This document shows positions 1-8,429 of a stretch of 9,431 bases of DNA, piece by piece (the first letter of the stretch is position 1; every line of letters begins with the position of its first letter). The DNA lies in the NCBI GenBank assembly GCA_030740295.1, contig JASLXP010000183.1, forward strand, positions 1-9,431, read 5' to 3'. A program made the translations under genes and the position numbers. The notes under the pieces were generated by a model that was not told where the DNA came from, searched no databases, and saw only the letters and a program-made list of their open reading frames with translations. Source of the stretch: Planctomycetota bacterium. Its GTDB lineage: Bacteria; Planctomycetota; PUPC01; JACPCR01.

Positions 1-305
1 CTGGTGTTTTCGATTGAGATTTCCCAATCCAGTACGCGCCCATCAGAACGAAATGTCTGAGCAACGTGGAGAAGACTATGCGAATCCTTCAGCGCGTAGG
101 CGACTGATTCGCCTTCTAGGCCGCCCCGCATCTCGAGGTCATCGTTCCCGATCTCCTGCCAATCTCCGCCTGTCGAACGGCATCTCAGATACAGACCCAG
201 AGGAATGTCCGACCTCGTAACCGGCACGCCAAATGGATCCTCCGGGCTGCGTATCGCGGTGACTCCATGATCGCCACGTTCAAAGGCGATGGGGTTGGGG
301 TTCAT
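1..305 (-). CDS. DUF5695-like putative glycan-active protein, N-terminal fragment
   Basis: An open minus-strand frame begins at ATG 303-305 and runs off the left edge after 101 codons, so only the N-terminus is visible. The protein starts MNPNPIAFERGDHGVTAIRS and contains IPLGLYLRCR, GDWQEI and, near the cut, LDWEISIEN. The run of short beta-strands, with a 'W-x-I-x-I-x-N' segment at the end, resembles the N-terminal beta-sandwich of DUF5695 proteins, which are large putative glycoside hydrolases of PVC bacteria; this is from memory of the family pattern, not a search. No signal peptide is present, so it is probably cytoplasmic like the GH127 protein upstream. No clear Shine-Dalgarno precedes the ATG, and the frame stays open into the palindrome upstream, but that palindrome argues for a start at 305. 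It follows GH127 in the same direction and is plausibly cotranscribed. The product name is less sure than the gene's existence; an alpha-L-rhamnosidase-like protein is the main alternative. Confidence 0.62.
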   Translation of the reverse strand, partial: MNPNPIAFERGDHGVTAIRSPEDPFGVPVTRSDIPLGLYLRCRSTGGDWQEIGNDDLEMRGGLEGESVAYALKDSHSLLHVAQTFRSDGRVLDWEISIENT

Positions 306-335
306 TGGATCTTGATTGTGGCATCGAAGTTCGTG

Positions 336-429
336 GGCACATCGTAGCGGCAAGCAGCCAGCTTGTCGTAAACGGCCTCTAGAGGCCGTCTGGTTGCCCC
401 ACAGGCTGGCAGCTTGCGGCTACGATGCC
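336..429. repeat. 94-bp imperfect palindrome (REPIN- or MITE-like)
   Basis: The left arm (336-380) and right arm (381-429) are reverse complements with a few mismatches and small indels. The shared outer part is GGC..ATCGTAGC.GCAAGC.GCCAGC.TGT, and the centre (372-389) is a perfect 18-bp palindrome, ACGGCCTCTAGAGGCCGT. Each arm also carries a smaller self-complementary part, for example CAAGC-AGCCA-GCTTG on the left. It starts 9 bp after the GH127 stop and ends about 30 bp before the next start, filling the gap between two codirectional genes. No U-tract follows it in the transcript, so it is not a classical intrinsic terminator. The shape fits a paired REP (REPIN) or a small MITE. Only one copy is visible here. 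Confidence 0.8.
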
Positions 430-438
430 AAGCAGGTT

Positions 439-2325
<1,887 letters not shown>

Positions 2326-2328
2326 TTT

Positions 2329-2334
2329 CACCTC
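2329..2334 (-). promoter_or_regulatory. Shine-Dalgarno deciding the GH127 start
   Basis: The minus-strand sequence reads GAGGTGAAAATG. The GAGG core is 5 nt from ATG 2323-2325, which is good spacing. The GTG inside the site is the first possible start codon in the frame, but nothing sits before it at usable distance. This favours the ATG and shortens the protein by two residues compared with the longest frame. Confidence 0.6.
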
Positions 2335-2519
2335 AGGTCGTTACAACTGCTGGTCTGGAAATGGAAGGTGATGCAGGCGAATTCTCCGTGGGTTTCGCAG
2401 CTTTGTCTATTGCCGCAGGGATGCAACATGGGGCTACCAACTGGCAAGAAGTGACAAGGGATTCAAGAGACGACCCTGGGCAGAGCGTTCTTCGCGGGGG
2501 CCAGAGCCACTGTGCTCTC
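2332..2519. other. Intergenic gap between cytochrome and GH127 genes
   Basis: This 188-bp stretch separates two codirectional minus-strand genes. Apart from the GH127 ribosome-binding site at its left end I see no convincing promoter, terminator or small gene. A 5-bp stem (2503-2518) just after the cytochrome stop lacks a T-run. The length leaves room for an internal promoter. Confidence 0.5.
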
Positions 2520-5500
2520 TCACATTCCTCCTTCTGGTTTGAACTTGACCTGCGACTTTGCGGCGGCTTCGAGCTCGACACGAAGGCCGGCCTTGCCGCG
2601 TTTCGTTCGGTCGATTCCAAATGTGATGATTCGGCGACTTTTGACGAGCTCAATAGGTGCGGCTAAATCTGAAACTTCCTTCCCATCGAGCCAGAGTTTC
2701 AGGCCTCTCGCATCATTCAGCTTCAATTTTACTTTTCCAGGGACCTGCACGTTCACGAAACCGCGAGCGTAGACAAGATTGCCCATGTCCAGATCGCCGG
2801 CAGGTAACTCTCCGTTGACCATGCTGAAGGCTGGAAGCCAGGGCGCGTCTTCACTGGGAGGAGATTCCATATCTTGTCGCGGAGCGCCAATACCACTGAC
2901 AATTCTCCACTTTCGGATGACCGGGCTCTCGTCGTTGGCATAAGGGCCGGGGCGGCCGAGGAGGGAAACGAATCGGGCGAGATCGAGGAACTCCTGCCTG
3001 TTTTGCAGTTGGTCGGCCAGGCTTTCCGGCATGAGGGATGGCAGGGGTCTCATCTTTGCGATGGATTTGGCGGGGATTCTTACTTCCTTGCCTGCCTGGG
3101 CCGCATCGCGGAAGACCACCTCCGTCTCGCTCTTGAAGCTGATTACTCCCATGCGCATCATGCCGTCACGAGTTGCGATCATCATGTTCTCATAATGTTC
3201 CGCGATGGATTTATTCGGCTCGAGAATCGACTCCACCATGTAACTCGTGGGCGCCGCGCCGCCTACCGCGACCAGGTTCGGGCCGATGGCCGGGCCCGCG
3301 GGCCCGATGGCGTGGCATGTGGTGCAGGCCAGTGTCCGGCGGCGGTAAATCATCTCCCCCCGCTTCGGGTTACCGTGTTTTTCTACATCGGTGACCAGGC
3401 TCTTCCGGTCCTCTTCGAGCAAGGCCGCGCTTAATGAGGCCGGCCCGTCCTGGAATAGCCTCGCCAGAGGCGGGGAAAGCAGACCCGTCTGTCGATGGGA
3501 ATCAGCCACATGTCTGACGACGGCTGGATGCAGCGAGACTCCGGCGAGCGCTTTCTGCAGATAGTTAGCGCCTCTGTTTCGCTGGAGGAATATCGTCACC
3601 AGAGCTGTGGGATTCGCTTTGCCAGGATCCTTCTGCAGCAATAAGGCCGCATGGCCGGCAGCTTCCTCCAAGTTTGCGACTGCCAGGCCGCCTGTGGCGA
3701 TGTATCGGCTTTCGGTGTCTCCGTTCGAGGCGAGCTGTTTGAGCACCTTCACATACTCAGGCCGTCTCAGCCCGCCGAGCGCTATCGCTGCGGCCCGCCG
3801 AACTTCAACCGCTCGCCTCCCATCGCGGAGGATGGACACCAGAGGTCTGCCGGCATCTTTCGCCTTCCATGCACCCAGTGCCCTCGCAGTTCCAGCAGCA
3901 ACGCGATCATTCTTATCTGAAAGGAATTTTCGAAGGGAGAGAATCTTCTTGCCGAGTGGAACGGTGTTACGCCTCCCCACTTGCTCCAAGACATCCAGAA
4001 GCGCCACTTTGACTCTGGGCGCCATCGTGCTCCTCTTCGTCAGGGCGCTCACCAGCATTCGCATATGCTTCGTGTTTCCTTCCAAGATCAACAGTGACTT
4101 GGTGTCAGCGATCTCGTCGCGGCCTGGCGCTTCCTTTTTCAGGAACGCAGAAAGATATTTGTCCAAGCCTCCGGTCGATTTGCGTTCGATGAACTCGCGG
4201 TGTTCCGACCTGGCAAATTTCAACTTGCCGGCATCAAGGGCGGGCCGCCAGTAAGGCTCAAGTGCTGTGACTGTCTGCGGAAGAGCGATGCTGATGAATT
4301 TATCGTTCCCATGGTCGAGGGCATTCAAAGCTGCGGTGAACGCTTCGGCCTTTGGGATGAATCCGGCCGAGAGGATCGTCTCCATCCGCGCCCTCGGAAA
4401 AGAATCGCCAGCCCCTTTGGCGATCAGCGCAACCGGATCGGAAATCTGTTCGTGCCAGTAGCGCATGACCCGCGCCCCGGCCGCCCGGGCATGGCCGTCT
4501 TTCGCCGACATGACGCGCTTCAGGATCGCCTCGCTGGGGCGTTCTACGTTCTGGAGCGTCCACATTGCCTCGACGAGATGATGATCGTGATCGGGATCTT
4601 TGGGGCTCAGCCTCTCGACCCAGGCATGCAACTCCTTTTCAACCTTGTCGTGATCGCGCTCACTCAACTCCAGCCGGGCCTGGTGGCGGGTCCATGCGGC
4701 CGGGCTCTTCAGGTGATCCAGCAAATCCGGAATCGATGCGCCGACGAGTTTCGGCTTCTCCATAAGAGGACGGCCCTTCGCGGTGACCCGCCACACGCGG
4801 CCGTGGTCATGATCCCGTCTCGCATCGCGGAAATCGTGTTGGGCATGGTTGATGATCGAGTTGTACCAGTCCGCCACATAGATGGCGCCGTCCGGACCGA
4901 TTTTACAGTCCACCGGCCGGAAGTTCGGGTGGCGAGAGCTCATGAGCGGCGCGTGGACGTTGGCGCTGAAGCCTGCCCCGTCTTCAATGAATTCGTAGCG
5001 GACAATGGCGCGGCTCTTGAAGCGGCATGTCAGGAGCTGGCCGCGGATGTCCTCGGGCAGATGGGTCCCGCTGGCCAGGTCTCCGCCGCATTGCTTTTCG
5101 GTGCTCATAAGGGGCTGCAGCCGGAGTTTATTGCCGCTGTTGCCCGTTCCAGGAGAGATGTAGCTGACACGGGGATTATCGACCAGAAACGACTGCCCCC
5201 AGCGGTCGAAAACGTGTCCCCACGGATTGCCCATCCCAAGGTTAGCGAAAACGCGAAGCTCGCCGGTGCGAGGATTAAACTGGTAGATTCCGCCATTGTA
5301 ATTTCTGACCACTCCATGCTGCGTCTCGACCTGCGTGTGGAGAAAGATGCCTTCCTGAAAGTAGAGCCATCCGCCCGGCCCGCGCCGCCAGGCACTGATC
5401 GAATGATGGCTGTCTTCGATGCCGAAGCCGGTCAACGCCAGCTCCTTCACGTCGGCGATATCATCGCCATCAGTGTCCTTGAAAAAGAAAACGTCCGGTG

Positions 5501-5924
5501 TCTGCGCCACATAGCAGCCGCCGTTGGAGCGCTCGATACCAGTTGGCATGTAGAGGCCCTCTGCAAAGACGGTCGACTTGTCAGCCTTGCCGTCGCTGTT
5601 GGTGTCCTCGAGGATGATGATTTTGTCGTTCGCCACTTCGCCGGGCTTCAGTTGCGGGTACGCCCACGAGCAGGCGACCCACAGGCGACCGCGCGAATCC
5701 CAGACCATATGGACAGGATTTGCCAGCATCGGCTCAGACGCGAACAAATTCACTTCGTACCCGGGCAGCAGGTTGAAGTTGGCCTTTTCCACCGCGGGAT
5801 CGTGATTTGTCATCAGGCTTGTATCGGCGCCCTTGAGGTTACCGATCTTGATGCCCTTCGTATTCTGGGCATGGGTGCTGCACGACAAGACGAGTATAGA
5901 TGTGAGGGTAACGAGTCGATTCAT
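2520..5924 (-). CDS. PVC-type dehydrogenase/c-type cytochrome fusion protein, exported
   Basis: This 1134-residue protein has the PVC-type haem-binding dehydrogenase architecture. Residues 1-19 form a signal peptide (cleavage likely after STHA; VLSC at 12-15 is a weak lipobox alternative). A six-bladed propeller of soluble sugar-dehydrogenase type spans about 45-385, with Ca-binding-like loops DTNSDGKAD (107-115) and DTDGDDIAD (150-158), EDSHHS (170-175), ADWYN (351-355) and GRVWRV (375-380). Alpha-helical HEAT-like repeats follow at about 400-800. A cytochrome c domain at about 852-975 carries the haem site CTTCH (867-871), with Met965 in SLMPESL as the candidate axial ligand. A beta-rich domain containing LNDARGLKLWLDGKEV closes the protein. 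It probably oxidises a sugar or related alcohol in the periplasm and passes electrons to its own haem; the substrate is unknown. The ATG at 5924 lacks a clear Shine-Dalgarno. It lies between the SGNH and GH127 genes on the same strand. Confidence 0.92.
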   Translation of the reverse strand: MNRLVTLTSILVLSCSTHAQNTKGIKIGNLKGADTSLMTNHDPAVEKANFNLLPGYEVNLFASEPMLANPVHMVWDSRGRLWVACSWAYPQLKPGEVANDKIIILEDTNSDGKADKSTVFAEGLYMPTGIERSNGGCYVAQTPDVFFFKDTDGDDIADVKELALTGFGIEDSHHSISAWRRGPGGWLYFQEGIFLHTQVETQHGVVRNYNGGIYQFNPRTGELRVFANLGMGNPWGHVFDRWGQSFLVDNPRVSYISPGTGNSGNKLRLQPLMSTEKQCGGDLASGTHLPEDIRGQLLTCRFKSRAIVRYEFIEDGAGFSANVHAPLMSSRHPNFRPVDCKIGPDGAIYVADWYNSIINHAQHDFRDARRDHDHGRVWRVTAKGRPLMEKPKLVGASIPDLLDHLKSPAAWTRHQARLELSERDHDKVEKELHAWVERLSPKDPDHDHHLVEAMWTLQNVERPSEAILKRVMSAKDGHARAAGARVMRYWHEQISDPVALIAKGAGDSFPRARMETILSAGFIPKAEAFTAALNALDHGNDKFISIALPQTVTALEPYWRPALDAGKLKFARSEHREFIERKSTGGLDKYLSAFLKKEAPGRDEIADTKSLLILEGNTKHMRMLVSALTKRSTMAPRVKVALLDVLEQVGRRNTVPLGKKILSLRKFLSDKNDRVAAGTARALGAWKAKDAGRPLVSILRDGRRAVEVRRAAAIALGGLRRPEYVKVLKQLASNGDTESRYIATGGLAVANLEEAAGHAALLLQKDPGKANPTALVTIFLQRNRGANYLQKALAGVSLHPAVVRHVADSHRQTGLLSPPLARLFQDGPASLSAALLEEDRKSLVTDVEKHGNPKRGEMIYRRRTLACTTCHAIGPAGPAIGPNLVAVGGAAPTSYMVESILEPNKSIAEHYENMMIATRDGMMRMGVISFKSETEVVFRDAAQAGKEVRIPAKSIAKMRPLPSLMPESLADQLQNRQEFLDLARFVSLLGRPGPYANDESPVIRKWRIVSGIGAPRQDMESPPSEDAPWLPAFSMVNGELPAGDLDMGNLVYARGFVNVQVPGKVKLKLNDARGLKLWLDGKEVSDLAAPIELVKSRRIITFGIDRTKRGKAGLRVELEAAAKSQVKFKPEGGM

Positions 5925-5965
5925 TGGTCTAGATTTGATTCCGATGATCTGGAATCTGAGGATGA

Positions 5966-6010
5966 CGATTCAGATTGATCTTCCAAGCCGACTGGGATCG
6001 ATTCGGATTG
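5966..6010. repeat. Direct repeat CGATTCRGATTG upstream of the cytochrome gene
   Basis: Two copies, at 5966-5977 (CGATTCAGATTG) and 5999-6010 (CGATTCGGATTG), match at 11 of 12 bases. They are spaced 33 bp apart, close to three helical turns. They lie 42-86 bp before the start of the dehydrogenase/cytochrome gene, where a regulator could bind. The surrounding stretch is rich in short GATT/GATC words, so chance similarity cannot be excluded. Confidence 0.4.
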
Positions 6011-6060
6011 AAGATCTACTTCGAAACTTCTGCGCGGTGTGCGTGTGTACTCCTTAATCC

Positions 6061-6121
6061 TTATCGTAATCGTTCTCTTAATCTTCTGAGAGCAGGGAGA
6101 TTAAGTGAACGATTACGATAA
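6061..6121. repeat. 24-bp inverted repeat (one mismatch), 13-nt loop
   Basis: The left arm (6061-6084) begins TTATCGTAATCGTT and the right arm (6098-6121) ends AACGATTACGATAA. They pair over 24 positions with a single mismatch around a 13-base loop, and weaker complementarity continues outward for about 15 bases. It lies 73 bp after the SGNH stop and 136 bp before the cytochrome gene start. No T-run follows on either strand, so a classical intrinsic terminator is unlikely. It could be a REP/MITE-like element, an RNA processing or stabilising hairpin, or a Rho-independent pause without U-tract. AT-rich composition sets it apart from the flanking genes. Confidence 0.8.
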
Positions 6122-6194
6122 AGATCAAGAGCCAAAGACTTCATCTTCGGTTGCTGCCAACGGATGCTGTAAGATTCAGATCTGGAATGGCCGA

Positions 6195-7427
6195 CTAATT
6201 CTGTCCTTTGCCGCTTTTCCGAACCAAGCGCCATTCGTGGGTCTCAAGCGGGATGCCGTCGCGCAGCGCTTCATCTTTCTGGTCGGCGAGTTTGTTGAAT
6301 TCGATTATCTCAGCAGGAAGTGACCGGCCGCTGGCAGATCGCTTTCGCTCGCCCACGATGTGGACCTGGTTGAGCGCTTTCCAGCTATACGTGAACTGCA
6401 GATTCTTGTCGTTTACGGCCTGGCGGTAGGCTTCTGCTGCCTTGTGGACCGGAGTAGAATCAATGACCACTCCCTTTGCCCATTGTTCGTGATTCGCAGC
6501 GGCTATCGTCTTGCCGTCGATCGTGAGGAGATAGTGGCCCGGCGCGAGGTTCTGCACGACCAAGTGATTGAGATTAGCATCGAGCTTGCCGTGGTTGAGG
6601 CCTTTCGCCGGAGGCGCGGGACTTGGCGGGTTCTCCACTTGGACTGTGAATCGTAACTCGTGGCCGGTTTTCGCGGTCGTAACTTTCGCCCCTCGCGCGC
6701 TGGCTTTCTTTGACTGGGCATCGACGACTATTCGCCAGGACTGCGGACCTGGCAGCAGCGCATCAGCCATCACGCGGCTCATCAACCAATAACCGTATGC
6801 GTTCAGGTGGATGCCATTTGTCGTCAGGTTTGGGCCAGAGCCAATCATCATCAGTTCAGAGGATGGCTTTAAGAGGTCGATAAAAGGAATCCGCTGGTCG
6901 TCCGCGACTTCTTTCATGGCGCGCGAATAGGCAGCCAACTCGTTGTTTCGCTGCGACCAGTTCGGGGTCAGTCTGCCGAGATTTTCGCACGCGATCGGCG
7001 AGACCAGGATGAGACGCACTTCCGACCTGCCATTGTATTTCTTTCTTCGATGGGAGGCGATGAAGGCTTCGAGGTTTTTGCGGAATCCCGGCAGGCCCTT
7101 CTCTCCTGCGAAGGAGTCGCCCATCCCGAAGCAGGCAATGATGGCGTCCGTCCTGTGCGCGGTAAGAGTCGCTGCCTCGGTTGGAAAGTTGGTCGGACGC
7201 TGCCGGACGTCCAGTGTGTCTCCGGCCCATGCAAGGTTGCGGATGGACACCGGGTTCCCCTTCGTGCGCAGTAACAGGGCGGTTTCGAGATAACCATGGA
7301 TACGCAACTGATCGGCAAAGGTGTTTCCGACAATCGCAATTCGGTCCCCTGGACGGATGGGGGATTCAGCGGTGAGGCTGGAGGACACCATCGCCAGGAG
7401 AGCGATCGTTTTAGTCAGTAGATTCAT
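6195..7427 (-). CDS. Exported SGNH/GDSL-type protein with non-canonical catalytic blocks
   Basis: This 410-residue protein has an N-terminal signal peptide (about 1-20, cleavage near SLTA-ES). An SGNH-hydrolase-like domain covers about 25-228 and a beta-rich C-terminal domain about 230-410. Block I is VGNTFADQL (33-41), with Thr36 where GDS enzymes have the nucleophilic Ser. Block II is RNLAWAGDT (63-71) and block III is FGMGDSF (100-106), with Gly103 where Asn is usual. Block V is TTNGIHLNAYGYW (202-214), with His207 present but Asn204 in place of the Asp of DxxH. From memory, related PVC proteins next to ThuA or cytochrome genes also lack the Ser, so this may be a family trait rather than decay. 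It may bind or de-esterify carbohydrate outside the cytoplasm. Its ATG overlaps the ThuA stop as ATGA, which implies translational coupling. The purine-rich end of ThuA supplies AGAGGA (7438-7443) 10 nt upstream. Confidence 0.82.
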   Translation of the reverse strand: MNLLTKTIALLAMVSSSLTAESPIRPGDRIAIVGNTFADQLRIHGYLETALLLRTKGNPVSIRNLAWAGDTLDVRQRPTNFPTEAATLTAHRTDAIIACFGMGDSFAGEKGLPGFRKNLEAFIASHRRKKYNGRSEVRLILVSPIACENLGRLTPNWSQRNNELAAYSRAMKEVADDQRIPFIDLLKPSSELMMIGSGPNLTTNGIHLNAYGYWLMSRVMADALLPGPQSWRIVVDAQSKKASARGAKVTTAKTGHELRFTVQVENPPSPAPPAKGLNHGKLDANLNHLVVQNLAPGHYLLTIDGKTIAAANHEQWAKGVVIDSTPVHKAAEAYRQAVNDKNLQFTYSWKALNQVHIVGERKRSASGRSLPAEIIEFNKLADQKDEALRDGIPLETHEWRLVRKSGKGQN

Positions 7428-8299
7428 TTCTTCTTTTTCCTCTTATCCGCCCGTTCAATTTCCCAGGTTGAGATCTTTTCGTCTGCCCGTGGCAGCGGTC
7501 TGCCGGCCGCCCAGCACACGCTGTTCATCAACATACGGGTGAATGCTTCTTCGGCGAAGTCGCCAGGATGCCCGAAGGAGGTTCCAAAGACTTTCCCGCC
7601 CCACTCGTTCTCCCAGGCCCACGCAACGATGTCTGCTTCAAACTCGTTGACGTTAATTGGGCCGAATTTCTTTTCGATGAGTCGCGCCTTTCCCTTCCCG
7701 GTTCCCGTGACGAGCGGCACGCAACCGGCTTCCAACCGCGTCAGGTAGAGTGTCCCCGGAGAAACCCATTCGGTCTTCGTAATGTTGCTCAAAATCGGAT
7801 GCGACTTGTATTTCGGCACAACCTTGATCTCGGTCGTTCCGCCCTGGTGCACGATGTACGGTGTGCCAAGCGCGCGCCGACCGAAATCATCATTCCAATC
7901 GAATCTGGGATGATCTTTGGCGTACTTGAACGAATGGTTGGCAGTACGGAGCCCGATCACCGGCTTGCCGGCCTTCAGGTAGTTCTCAATGTGCTGCCAT
8001 TCGCTGTCAGGCAGTTTCAGGAATCGCATGAAAAAGATCGCGACATCCGCATCAGTCAGCGCTTCGATCCCCGGTAAGACATTCTCAGTTTTCTTCTCAG
8101 GATTGCCCTTGCCCATCACGACAGTTGTGCGGAAGCCGAAACGCTCCAGCTCTTTCGCAAAGACCGGCATCGTCAGCTCCGGCGAATAGTGCAGGGTTCC
8201 CACCACAAGCACAGCATGAGGCTTTTTCTCTTCAGCCATGGTGTAATCTCCGAGCACAGAAGAAAGTGCGAGAGTGAGGGCTATCAGGGGTTGTTTCAT
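7424..8299 (-). CDS. Exported ThuA-like domain protein
   Basis: This 291-residue protein has a signal-peptide-like N-terminus (about 1-22, MKQPLIALTLALSSVLG) and a ThuA-like domain, a class I glutamine-amidotransferase-like fold, over about 27-268. Visible family motifs are VIGLRTANHSF (114-124), SHPIL (166-170), the acidic segment FEADIVAWAWENEW (220-233) and FGTSFGHPGDF (238-248). The nucleophilic Cys of amidotransferases is not in the elbow position (GLRTAN), as is usual for ThuA-like proteins. ThuA was named for trehalose utilisation in rhizobia, and PVC genomes often place such proteins beside dehydrogenase/cytochrome genes; the biochemical role here is unknown. The Lys/Arg-rich tail (KRKKKK) overlaps the translation start region of the SGNH gene. 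It is the first gene of the minus-strand group, facing the BSP peptidase across a 130-bp gap. No Shine-Dalgarno precedes the ATG. Met21 is a possible later start but would lose the export signal. Confidence 0.87.
   Translation of the reverse strand: MKQPLIALTLALSSVLGDYTMAEEKKPHAVLVVGTLHYSPELTMPVFAKELERFGFRTTVVMGKGNPEKKTENVLPGIEALTDADVAIFFMRFLKLPDSEWQHIENYLKAGKPVIGLRTANHSFKYAKDHPRFDWNDDFGRRALGTPYIVHQGGTTEIKVVPKYKSHPILSNITKTEWVSPGTLYLTRLEAGCVPLVTGTGKGKARLIEKKFGPINVNEFEADIVAWAWENEWGGKVFGTSFGHPGDFAEEAFTRMLMNSVCWAAGRPLPRADEKISTWEIERADKRKKKK
7438..7443 (-). promoter_or_regulatory. AGAGGA ribosome-binding site inside the ThuA 3' end
   Basis: On the minus strand the last ThuA codons contain AGAGGA, 10 nt before the SGNH ATG at 7425-7427. 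The spacing is a little long. Together with the ATGA overlap it suggests reinitiation or coupled translation. The basic ThuA tail may be a by-product of this purine-rich signal. Confidence 0.4.
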
Positions 8300-8312
8300 G
8301 GTTAGGAAGATG

Positions 8313-8341
8313 TTGACAGGCTGCCCTGATGGTCGAACATT
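8313..8341 (+). promoter_or_regulatory. Possible promoter for the BSP gene
   Basis: A perfect TTGACA hexamer lies at 8313-8318. AACATT, 17 bp downstream (8336-8341), matches the -10 consensus at only three of six positions. The place is sensible, about 90 bp before the BSP start and within a divergent intergenic region. The weak -10 and the unknown sigma-factor preferences of this organism keep confidence low. Confidence 0.22.
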
Positions 8342-8368
8342 CAGATGTCAGAACTCGAAGTCTGAATG
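8338..8368. promoter_or_regulatory. Inverted repeat CATTCAGA-N15-TCTGAATG, candidate operator
   Basis: CATTCAGA (8338-8345) and TCTGAATG (8361-8368) are perfect reverse complements around a 15-bp spacer. The 23-bp centre-to-centre distance is close to two helical turns, as expected for a dimeric regulator. The site sits in the middle of the 130-bp region between the divergent ThuA and BSP genes, so it could control both. It might also be a chance match. Confidence 0.4.
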
Positions 8369-8429
8369 CATATGCCCCATGTCGCCAACAAGACTGTTTC
8401 GAAATCACTTTCACCGGTTCCTTCATGGT

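Noticed and set aside
336..429. Classical Rho-independent terminator for GH127
   Set aside because: The stem is long and irregular and no U-tract follows in the transcript direction.
2503..2518. Hairpin AGAGC-ACAGTG-GCTCT as terminator after the cytochrome gene
   Set aside because: The stem is only 5 bp and no T-run follows it on the minus strand.
4200..5978. 592-codon plus-strand open frame lying antisense to the dehydrogenase/cytochrome gene
   Set aside because: It shadows a well-supported coding region in a GC-rich sequence. Its translation has no recognisable domain, an atypical Arg/Pro/His-rich composition and no ribosome-binding site.
7424..7443. Programmed -1 frameshift fusing ThuA to SGNH over the A-rich codons
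   Set aside because: The SGNH frame is indeed -1 relative to ThuA, but the run reads G AAA AAG rather than the strong A AAA AAG. The SGNH protein also has its own signal peptide, which would become internal in a fusion; translational coupling explains the overlap more simply.
8274..8429. Upstream extension of the BSP gene by 52 codons
   Set aside because: It overlaps the ThuA start, covers the presumed divergent promoter region, and would put the signal peptide in the interior of the protein.
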